This document shows, in pieces, positions 6,804 to 12,158 of a stretch of 12,158 nucleotides of DNA (positions within the stretch are counted from its first letter, which is position 1; every line of letters begins with the position of its first letter). Made by a program: the position numbers and the translations under genes. The stretch comes from Oscillospiraceae bacterium (GTDB lineage Bacteria > Bacillota > Clostridia > Oscillospirales > Oscillospiraceae): positions 1 through 12,158 of the forward strand of contig WQVW01000022.1 in NCBI GenBank assembly GCA_009785655.1, written 5' to 3'. The notes under the pieces are model-generated. The model was not told where the DNA came from. It did no database searches and saw only the letters and a program-made list of their open reading frames with translations.

Positions 6804-7481
6804 ATGGAAACAAAAAGTGTGGCGATAGATGGCCCGGCAGGGGCGGGGAAGAGCACCATTGCCAGAAAAGCAGCGCAGCGGCTTGGGCTGATATATGTTG
6901 ATACTGGTGCGTTGTACCGCTCTGTCGGTCTGTTTGCGTTGAAAAACGGTGTGGACTCAAGGGATGAACAAGGTGTTACAGCTCTTTTGCCTGAAATCAA
7001 TATCGAAATGAAATACGGAAATGATGGTGCGCAGCGTATGCTGCTTAATTCGGAGGATGTGACCGATGATATAAGGTCTCCGGAAGCTTCAGTTTATGCT
7101 TCCGGTGTGGCTGTGATGGCATCGGTGCGGGATTTTCTGCTGTCGACACAGCGCGATATGGCCTTAAAATATGATGTAATCATGGATGGGCGTGATATAG
7201 GTACCATTGTCCTTCCACACGCCGGGTTGAAGGTGTTTTTGACCGCAGACCCGGTTGTTCGCGCCGACAGGCGGTATCGCGAGCTTCGGGAGAAAAATGT
7301 GGACACCACGCTTGAAGCTGTATTGAATGAGATTACAGAGAGGGATAAAAAAGACTCTGAACGCGAAGTCGCGCCGTTAAAGGCAGCGGATGACGCTATT
7401 ATTCTTGATACGACAGCACTTGATTTGGACGGCAGCGTCAATGCCCTGTGTGAATTGATTGCAAAGAGGTTTGGTCTATGA
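6804..7481 (+). CDS. cmk: (d)CMP kinase
   Basis: Cytidylate kinase phosphorylates CMP and dCMP with ATP in the cytoplasm, feeding CTP and dCTP synthesis and recycling CMP released by phospholipid synthesis. The 225-residue product has the P-loop GPAGAGKST at 10-18, the substrate motif YVDTGALYRS at 31-40, DGRDIGT at 128-134 and a lid region RDKKDSEREVAPL at 180-192, all expected for Cmk. A clear ribosome site, AAGGTGGAG (6786-6794), precedes ATG 6804, with 16 bases separating it from the flavoprotein gene. The stop overlaps plsC by four bases (ATGA). The cmk-plsC-ispH/S1 order is common in Clostridia. Confidence 0.97.
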   Translation: METKSVAIDGPAGAGKSTIARKAAQRLGLIYVDTGALYRSVGLFALKNGVDSRDEQGVTALLPEINIEMKYGNDGAQRMLLNSEDVTDDIRSPEASVYASGVAVMASVRDFLLSTQRDMALKYDVIMDGRDIGTIVLPHAGLKVFLTADPVVRADRRYRELREKNVDTTLEAVLNEITERDKKDSEREVAPLKAADDAIILDTTALDLDGSVNALCELIAKRFGL

Positions 7482-8083
7482 AGTCTGACAGCTTTTACAG
7501 ACGGTGGTATCGTGTGGCGCGGTTTTTTGTCGGCATTTTTTACCGACTTGATATACATGGGGAAGAGAACATTCCGGACGGTGCTGCGATGGTTTGCGCC
7601 AATCACTCCAGCCGGGCTGACCCTTTCTTGCTTGCCTTTGCTTTCGGCGTGAAGCGGCAGATGCGGTTTATAGCGAAAGCGTCTCTGTTTAAAGTGCCTG
7701 TTTTGTCGGGGATTCTGAAAAAAATGGGAATGATAAGTGTTGACCGCAGTACCACGGATGTGTCTACTATCAAACATGCGCTGCTCGCGTTGAAAAGCGG
7801 AGAAAAGGTTGCGATATTTCCCGAAGGCAAACGCGTCAGTGAAACGTCTGAAAATGTTATGGCAAAAACCGGTGCGGTGAAGATTGCTGAGCGCGCCGGC
7901 GTGCCTGTTGTCCCCGTCTTTATTCCGCGACGGAAACCGTTGTTTCATAAAATTCCGGTGATTATCGGAGAACCGTATCATATCGAAAAGCAAGTTGAAA
8001 AGCGCACGGCAGAAGATTACAGGGAACTTGCGGATGCTTTGATGGACAAGATAGACAAACTGAATTCCGGAGCAAATGTATGA
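7478..8083 (+). CDS. plsC: 1-acyl-sn-glycerol-3-phosphate acyltransferase
   Basis: PlsC transfers an acyl group to the sn-2 position of lysophosphatidic acid at the inner membrane face, giving phosphatidic acid for phospholipid synthesis. In the 201-residue product the catalytic HX4D motif is NHSSRAD, with His43 and Asp48. The glycerol-phosphate binding motif is FPEGKR at 114-119; many relatives have FPEGTR, so Lys at that position is a mild variant. VDRST (88-92) and GVPVVPVFI (about 146-154) are the other family blocks. The N-terminus has a hydrophobic FFVGIFYRL patch but no strong transmembrane helix. The gene overlaps cmk and the fused ispH gene by four bases each (ATGA), which fits tight translational coupling. 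Confidence 0.95.
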   Translation: MKSDSFYRRWYRVARFFVGIFYRLDIHGEENIPDGAAMVCANHSSRADPFLLAFAFGVKRQMRFIAKASLFKVPVLSGILKKMGMISVDRSTTDVSTIKHALLALKSGEKVAIFPEGKRVSETSENVMAKTGAVKIAERAGVPVVPVFIPRRKPLFHKIPVIIGEPYHIEKQVEKRTAEDYRELADALMDKIDKLNSGANV

Positions 8084-10392
8084 GAGTGATTGTTGCCGAG
8101 TCAGCCGGATTTTGCTTTGGTGTGCGCCGTGCCGTCTCGATATGCGAAAAGGCAGCGGAGGAGTATGGCGAGTGCGTGACGCTGGGGCCTGTGATACATA
8201 ATTCCCACGTGATAAAAGATCTCGAAGAAAAAGGCGTCCGCACAGTGCTGGATATTTCTGAAATTGATCCCAGTGTCCCGGTGATCATCAGATGCCATGG
8301 ATTGGGGAAAAATGAATGTGAGCGATTGACAACGCTTGGTGCAAGAATCATCGATGCAACTTGCCCTGATGTGAAGAAAATCCAGCACATCGTTGAAACT
8401 GAATCTGGCCTGGGACGGACGGTTCTGATAATCGGAGAGCGTACGCATCCGGAGATTATTGCCATATCAGGTTGGTGCGAAAACTGTGAGGTTTTTGAAA
8501 CGCCGGAAGAACTTTCCGCCTGGTTAAAAAGCGGAAATAACGCGCAAAAGGACGTATCAGTGGTGTTTCAAACCACAGGGACGCAAACTATTTATAGGTC
8601 ATGTGCGCAAATAATAAAAAAAGAGTGTACAAATCCAAAAATATTTGATACAATATGTAACGCTACTTTCAAGCGCCAGGAGGAGGCTATTAAGCTTTCC
8701 AAAATTGCCGACGTAATGATCGTTGTTGGCGGGAAAAATAGCGCAAACAGCCTCAGACTTGCCGATATTTGCAGGGAATATTGCAAAAAGGTTATTTTTA
8801 CTGAAGATGCTGTTGGCCTTGATATTAAGCATTTCCACATGGCTGGTACCGTTGGGGTCACAGCAGGAGCATCAACGCCAGAGTGGATTATTAAGGAGGT
8901 CACCCAAAAGATGAGCGAAGAAATCAAGATTGACGAAACTCTAGAAGCGCGCGAAGCAACTATACCTGAAGCCCCGCCAGTGCAGGAGGAGGTGTTGCAA
9001 GCAAACATTGCACAAGATGCCGCGCCCGAAGCGCCAGAATCAAAGTCTGCAGAAACAGACGAAGCACCCGCCGCACCGTCGGATGAGGAGGGTCAGTCTG
9101 ATGCGCCTGAGACTTTTGAGGAAATGCTTGAGAAATCAATCAAAACTTTACATACAGGGCAGAAAGTGACGGGTATAGTCACTTCAATTACCGCGACTGA
9201 AGTGTCGGTAGACTTAGGCACAAAACAGTCAGGATATATTCCGGTTTCAGAACTTACCGACGACCCGAATGCGGATATTAATGAAATCGTCAAAGTCGGA
9301 GACACGATTGAGACGTTTGTGATGCGTGTCAATGATGTCGAGGGCATGGTCATGCTGTCGAAAAAACGTCTGGACGCGATTAAAGGCTGGGATGATATTG
9401 AAGTCGCCAGGGCGAACAGAGCAATTGTTGAGGGTATCGTTACCGAGGAAAACAAAGGCGGTATCGTGGTGTCTGTTCGCGGCGTGCGGGTATTTGTCCC
9501 TGCGTCTCAAACAGGCCTTCCAAAATCTTCTCCGATGACGGAGCTTGTTAAAAAGACGGTAAAGCTGCGGATTACTGAAGTCAATCAGTCGAAACGGCGT
9601 GTGGTCGGTTCAATCCGTGCCGTGACGTTTGAAGAACGCAAAGAAAAAGCTGAAAAGCTTTGGAATGAAATAGAAGTCGGCAAAGAATACGACGGCGTTG
9701 TGAAATCTATGACATCTTACGGCGTGTTCGTTGATATCGGCGGCGTTGACGGAATGGTTCATATTTCAGAGCTGAGCTGGACTCGGATTAAGCAGCCGTC
9801 AGATGTTGTGGCGGTTGGTGACGAGATTCGTGTGTATGTTATTTCGTTCGACAAAGAAACCAGAAAAATTTCACTGGGCTTCAGAAAGGCCGAAGACAAT
9901 CCGTGGGCGAGATTTACAGCGCAAAACCAACCAGGCGATGTTGTGAATGTAAAAATAGTCAAAATGATGCCGTTCGGTGCGTTTGCTGAGATTTATCCGG
10001 GTGTGGATGGCCTTATCCACATATCTCAAATTGCCGACCATAGAATTGGCCTACCCTCAGAGGTTTTGTCAGAGGGGCAGCTTGTGGACGTTAAAATCAC
10101 CGACATTGACCATGACCGGAAAAAAGTGTCGTTAAGCATCAAAGCAGTGAATGAGCCGGAGGGCATTTCGGCGGATGCTGAAGACAGAACGCCCGAAGTA
10201 GTTTATGATACAGATGCGCCGCCGCTGAGTGAAGACGAGAACACGGCAGAAGCTGAGTCCGAGCTTGTGGTTGAGACGCAACCTGAGACGCATATTGAAG
10301 ACAGCGCGCCTGCTGTAGTTGCGGACGCTGTACCGATAGGTGAGGATGAAAACACGGCGGAAGCTGAAGCTGAACCTGAAGTTGACGCGTAG
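8080..10392 (+). CDS. ispH: Fused HMBPP reductase (IspH) and S1-domain (ribosomal protein S1-like) protein
   Basis: The 770-residue fusion joins two activities. Residues 1-280 are IspH, the iron-sulfur enzyme of the last MEP-pathway step, reducing HMBPP to IPP and DMAPP. The three cluster cysteines are present at 12 (GFCFGVRRA), 95 (DATCPDV) and 193 (TICNAT), with substrate residues His40, His73, His123, Glu125 and the QTT motif at 164-166. Residues about 285-345 are a Pro/Ala/Glu-rich linker. Four S1 RNA-binding domains follow at roughly 358-427, 443-513, 532-603 and 616-687; the third has the most typical form (SYGVFVDIGGVDGMVHISELSW). Residues 695-770 are a very acidic tail with an internal repeat. 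Such fusions are known in Clostridia; the S1 half probably aids mRNA binding at the ribosome. It is the last gene of the operon, overlapping plsC by 4 bases and followed by a terminator. Confidence 0.96.
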   Translation: MRVIVAESAGFCFGVRRAVSICEKAAEEYGECVTLGPVIHNSHVIKDLEEKGVRTVLDISEIDPSVPVIIRCHGLGKNECERLTTLGARIIDATCPDVKKIQHIVETESGLGRTVLIIGERTHPEIIAISGWCENCEVFETPEELSAWLKSGNNAQKDVSVVFQTTGTQTIYRSCAQIIKKECTNPKIFDTICNATFKRQEEAIKLSKIADVMIVVGGKNSANSLRLADICREYCKKVIFTEDAVGLDIKHFHMAGTVGVTAGASTPEWIIKEVTQKMSEEIKIDETLEAREATIPEAPPVQEEVLQANIAQDAAPEAPESKSAETDEAPAAPSDEEGQSDAPETFEEMLEKSIKTLHTGQKVTGIVTSITATEVSVDLGTKQSGYIPVSELTDDPNADINEIVKVGDTIETFVMRVNDVEGMVMLSKKRLDAIKGWDDIEVARANRAIVEGIVTEENKGGIVVSVRGVRVFVPASQTGLPKSSPMTELVKKTVKLRITEVNQSKRRVVGSIRAVTFEERKEKAEKLWNEIEVGKEYDGVVKSMTSYGVFVDIGGVDGMVHISELSWTRIKQPSDVVAVGDEIRVYVISFDKETRKISLGFRKAEDNPWARFTAQNQPGDVVNVKIVKMMPFGAFAEIYPGVDGLIHISQIADHRIGLPSEVLSEGQLVDVKITDIDHDRKKVSLSIKAVNEPEGISADAEDRTPEVVYDTDAPPLSEDENTAEAESELVVETQPETHIEDSAPAVVADAVPIGEDENTAEAEAEPEVDA
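8893..8913 (+). promoter_or_regulatory. Candidate internal ribosome binding site and start codon for a separate S1-like protein
   Basis: AAGGAGGT (8893-8900) is an 8-base match to the anti-Shine-Dalgarno and lies 10 bases before ATG 8911, in the frame of the fusion (Met278). Translation from here would yield a 493-residue protein holding the linker, all four S1 domains and the acidic tail, without IspH. The motif encodes Lys-Glu-Val in a helix that commonly ends IspH, so it may be a by-product of codon choice. Confidence 0.4.
10228..10374 (+). repeat. Imperfect duplication in the acidic tail of the IspH-S1 fusion
   Basis: Residues 717-728 (SEDENTAEAESE, 10228-10263) recur as residues 754-765 (GEDENTAEAEAE, 10339-10374). 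The shared EDENTAEAE core is encoded with several synonymous differences, so the duplication is not very recent or has been held by protein-level selection for acidity. The tail has no predicted fold. Confidence 0.7.
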
Positions 10393-10405
10393 ATAGATAG
10401 AATGA

Positions 10406-10446
10406 AACACTGGAAACGTGCATTCGGCGTTTCCAGTGTTATTTTG
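10406..10446 (+). terminator. Intrinsic terminator after the ispH-S1 gene
   Basis: AACACTGGAAACG (10406-10418) and CGTTTCCAGTGTT (10428-10440) form a perfect 13-bp stem with a 9-base loop, followed by ATTTTGTTGT. It lies 14 bases after the stop and closes the seven-gene operon. Confidence 0.9.
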
Positions 10447-10509
10447 TTGTAATTTTTAAGATCTGTCAGCGGTTTTGAGTGCGGTAACGTTGAAGTATAT
10501 TAAAAAATA

Positions 10510-10522
10510 CACAAATATTGTG
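10510..10522. promoter_or_regulatory. Small palindrome upstream of the carD promoter
   Basis: CACAA-ATA-TTGTG is a perfect 5+5 inverted repeat placed 7 bases before the putative -35 box. It could be an activator or repressor site, but it is short and lies in AT-rich DNA. Confidence 0.25.
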
Positions 10523-10529
10523 CAAATGC

Positions 10530-10559
10530 TTGCTATTTCTGGCCAGAATGGTATATAAT
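10530..10559 (+). promoter_or_regulatory. Sigma-A type promoter for carD
   Basis: TTGCTA (10530-10535) and a consensus TATAAT (10554-10559) are separated by 18 bases. An overlapping reading gives TG-G-TATATA as an extended -10. It follows the operon terminator and leaves a leader of roughly 100 bases before ATG 10668. Confidence 0.65.
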
Positions 10560-10667
10560 AAATAAAGATGGTTTTTGATGGGGTCTAAAGAGGCGATGTG
10601 CGGAGCATATATGTCATTAACCGCGTGTATTTAAGCTTGTTTAAAGCAAATGGGGAGAGAAGGATAT

Positions 10668-11144
10668 ATGTTTTGCGTCGGCGATAAAATTGCCCACCCT
10701 ATGCACGGAGCGGGCGTTATCGACAGTATTGAAGAGCGGAAAATGAACGGATGCACGCGCCTGTATTATATTCTAAAGATGCCGGCAGGCGGCATGGTCG
10801 TCATGATTCCGACTGAAAGCAGTGCGCAGATTGGGGTCAGGCCGATTGTTGATTCCGAAGCGGCGGATGCATTGATGGCGTCTATTTCACAGATTGACGC
10901 GGAGATGACCTCTAACTGGAACAGGCGTTACCGGGAGAATATGGAGCGGCTTAAAAGCGGAGATCTGCTGGAGGTGGCCCGTGTTGTCAAGGGATTGATG
11001 ACCAGAGACGGTGAAAAAGGCCTGTCTACGGGAGAGCGCAAAATGCTGCATTCAGCGAAGCAGATTCTGATTTCAGAGATCGTTTTGTCGAAAAAGCTCA
11101 CTTATGAAGAAGTTGAGTTACGCATTAACGCGGCACTCGCTTAA
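10668..11144 (+). CDS. carD: CarD/CdnL-family transcription regulator
   Basis: CarD-family proteins bind the RNA polymerase beta subunit through an N-terminal Tudor-like domain and stabilise open promoter complexes, often affecting rRNA and housekeeping transcription. The 158-residue product starts MFCVGDKIAHPMHGAGVI, the typical family beginning, and continues with TRLYYILKMPAGGMVVMIP (residues 30-48). The rest is helical (about 63-158), including NMERLKSGDLLEVARVVKGLM and GLSTGERKMLHSAKQIL, as expected for the DNA-contacting C-terminal domain. I chose ATG 10668 over ATG 10650 because of the family start and the GAGAAGGA ribosome site (10657-10664). The gene has its own promoter and a terminator-like hairpin behind it, so it is probably transcribed alone, with possible read-through into ispD. 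Confidence 0.93.
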   Translation: MFCVGDKIAHPMHGAGVIDSIEERKMNGCTRLYYILKMPAGGMVVMIPTESSAQIGVRPIVDSEAADALMASISQIDAEMTSNWNRRYRENMERLKSGDLLEVARVVKGLMTRDGEKGLSTGERKMLHSAKQILISEIVLSKKLTYEEVELRINAALA

Positions 11145-11154
11145 GATAATTGTG

Positions 11155-11226
11155 GATCGGCGCGTATATGCGCCTGATTGTGTTGCAGTTTAGCGGAGGT
11201 TAATAGCCTCCGCAGTTTGTTTTGTA
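11155..11226 (+). terminator. Hairpin pair and terminator between carD and ispD
   Basis: The main stem is GCGGAGG (11193-11199) with CCTCCGC (11207-11213) and a 7-base loop, followed by the T-rich AGTTTGTTTTGT (11214-11225). Just upstream, GGCGC (11159-11163) pairs with GCGCC (11170-11174), extendable by a few pairs past a single bulge; it lacks a T-run. The U-tract is interrupted, so termination may be partial. No separate promoter for ispD was recognised in the 22 bases that follow. Confidence 0.6.
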
Positions 11227-11247
11227 TTGGTTGATTAGGGGGAGATT

Positions 11248-11964
11248 ATGGTTTTATTTTCAAAAAACAAACGGCCAATGTGCGCGGCGGTGATCGTCGC
11301 GGCCGGGTCTTCTCAAAGAATGGGTGGAGAGGACAAGCAGTTCCTGCAACTAAACGGCAAACCGGTGTTGGCGTATTCACTTGAAACGTTTGAATACTGC
11401 GGATTGATCGGCGAAATAATCGTGGTGACCAGGGAAGATTGTATTGAACGTGTTCAGGAAATTTGCGCGGAGTGCGGTATCAGTAAGGCTGCGAAAATCG
11501 TGCCTGGCGGACAGACACGGACGGATTCGGTAATGAACGGCGTGTTTGCTGCGACAGGGAAGCACAGACTGATTGCCATCCATGACGGCGCGAGACCATG
11601 TGTCACAGCGGAAATTATAGAGAATGCAATCAATGCCGTGACAAAAACGATTCACGCGGCCGCCCCCGCCGTGTCGGTGAGTTCAACGATAAAAAAAGCG
11701 CAAAAGGGAATGGTTATTGAGACGGTTGACAGGGGGAATCTGTTCGAGATTCAGACCCCGCAAGTCTTCACGGCGGAGATTATCAAGGGTGCGCTGACAA
11801 ATGCGAAAAACAAAGCGATACCAGTCACTGACGACTGCATGGCGGTGGAACAGCTTGGCGTCCCGGTGCGGCTGACGGAAGGTTCGCGCAATAACATCAA
11901 GATCACAACACGCGAGGATATAGTCATCGCCGAGGCAATTTTAAAATCCGGAGGCAGGGCATGA
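11248..11964 (+). CDS. ispD: 2-C-methyl-D-erythritol 4-phosphate cytidylyltransferase
   Basis: IspD couples CTP to methylerythritol phosphate in the third step of the MEP isoprenoid pathway. The 238-residue product carries the nucleotide-binding signature AAGSSQRMG (18-26) with Lys30 (DKQF), GGQTRTDSV (87-95), the IHDGARPCV block (111-119) and PVTDD near residue 193. ATG 11248 is supported by GGGGGAG (11238-11244); ATG 11278, just before the conserved core, would also give a functional-length protein but has no ribosome site. The stop overlaps the ispF start by four bases (ATGA), the usual ispDF arrangement. Confidence 0.96.
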   Translation: MVLFSKNKRPMCAAVIVAAGSSQRMGGEDKQFLQLNGKPVLAYSLETFEYCGLIGEIIVVTREDCIERVQEICAECGISKAAKIVPGGQTRTDSVMNGVFAATGKHRLIAIHDGARPCVTAEIIENAINAVTKTIHAAAPAVSVSSTIKKAQKGMVIETVDRGNLFEIQTPQVFTAEIIKGALTNAKNKAIPVTDDCMAVEQLGVPVRLTEGSRNNIKITTREDIVIAEAILKSGGRA

Positions 11965-12158
11965 GAATAGGGTATGGATACGATGCGCATCGTTTGAAAA
12001 AAGGAAGAAAATGCATACTCTGCGGCGTGGAGATACCCAGCGACTTCGGGCCGGATGGTCATTCCGACGCAGACGCACCGCTTCACGCTTTGGTGGACGC
12101 GATGCTGGGTGCGCTGGCACTGGGCGATATTGGGAAACTTTTTCCCGACACGGATGCA
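11961..12158 (+). CDS. ispF: 2-C-methyl-D-erythritol 2,4-cyclodiphosphate synthase, 3'-truncated by window edge
   Basis: IspF cyclises the product of the IspE step to MEcPP with release of CMP. The visible 66 residues start MRIGYGYDAHRL and contain the metal ligands Asp8, His10 and His42, in GHSDADAPLHALVDAMLGA (33-51), followed by GDIGKLFPDTD. Full-length IspF is about 155-160 residues, so the missing part lies beyond the right edge. It begins within the ispD stop codon region (ATGA) after GGAGGCAGGG (11950-11959), which includes a good ribosome site. Confidence 0.95.
   Translation, partial: MRIGYGYDAHRLKKGRKCILCGVEIPSDFGPDGHSDADAPLHALVDAMLGALALGDIGKLFPDTDA

Noticed and set aside
7094..7993. 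Long open frame of 299 codons on the minus strand across cmk and plsC
   Set aside because: Both + strand genes have full sets of family motifs. The antisense translation is Arg/His/Ser-rich with no recognisable domain, as expected for a shadow frame.
8984..8995. Second internal Shine-Dalgarno-like run (AGGAGGAGGTG)
   Set aside because: It encodes Glu-Glu-Val in the acidic linker and has no suitable in-frame ATG or GTG at a normal spacing downstream.
10228..10374. CRISPR-like or tandem repeat array
   Set aside because: There are only two imperfect units, both in frame in the coding sequence, so this is a protein-level repeat.
10510..10522. Rex redox-regulator operator
   Set aside because: Rex sites have TTGTG on the left and CACAA on the right; here the half-sites are in the opposite order.

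Overview
The window reads as chromosomal backbone from a spore-forming, low- to mid-GC Firmicute, most likely a member of Clostridia and plausibly Oscillospirales (Ruminococcaceae-like). Three things point there: a GerW/YtfJ sporulation gene directly behind scpB and a DUF2953 gene; the order cmk, plsC, then an IspH-ribosomal protein S1 fusion; and a CarD gene followed by ispD and ispF. This lineage call is inference from gene order and protein families, not from a database search. Every supported gene is on the + strand. I saw no tRNA, rRNA, CRISPR array, transposase or phage gene.

Layout. (1) Positions 2-2523 are a tightly packed operon: two paralogous small proteins of unknown function (the first cut by the window edge), scpB (chromosome condensation), a DUF2953 membrane-anchored protein and gerW (spore germination). 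Junctions are 1-nt overlaps or gaps of 1-3 nt. (2) Positions 2524-2818 carry no gene. They hold a long imperfect hairpin ending in a T-run (terminator-like or a small RNA) and a candidate promoter. (3) Positions 2819-10392 are a second operon of seven genes: a D-Ala-D-Ala carboxypeptidase, a large-subunit rRNA pseudouridine synthase, a MurR/RpiR-type regulator, an HI0933/BaiN-type flavoprotein, cmk, plsC and the fused ispH-S1 gene. It ends at a strong intrinsic terminator at 10406-10446. (4) Positions 10447-10667 hold a promoter and a leader of about 100 nt for carD, which ends at a second terminator-like hairpin. (5) Positions 11248-12158 are ispD and the start of ispF, overlapping by 4 nt.

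The genes are mostly housekeeping: chromosome segregation, cell-wall trimming, ribosome modification and translation (RluB-type enzyme, S1 domains), nucleotide and phospholipid synthesis, and three MEP-pathway isoprenoid steps (IspH, IspD, IspF) on either side of a CarD-type transcription factor. The points most worth a second look are the unknown tandem paralog pair next to scpB, the structured element after gerW, and a strong Shine-Dalgarno plus ATG placed exactly between the IspH and S1 halves of the fusion, which could allow a separate S1-like protein to be made. I did not find a clearly new multi-gene system.
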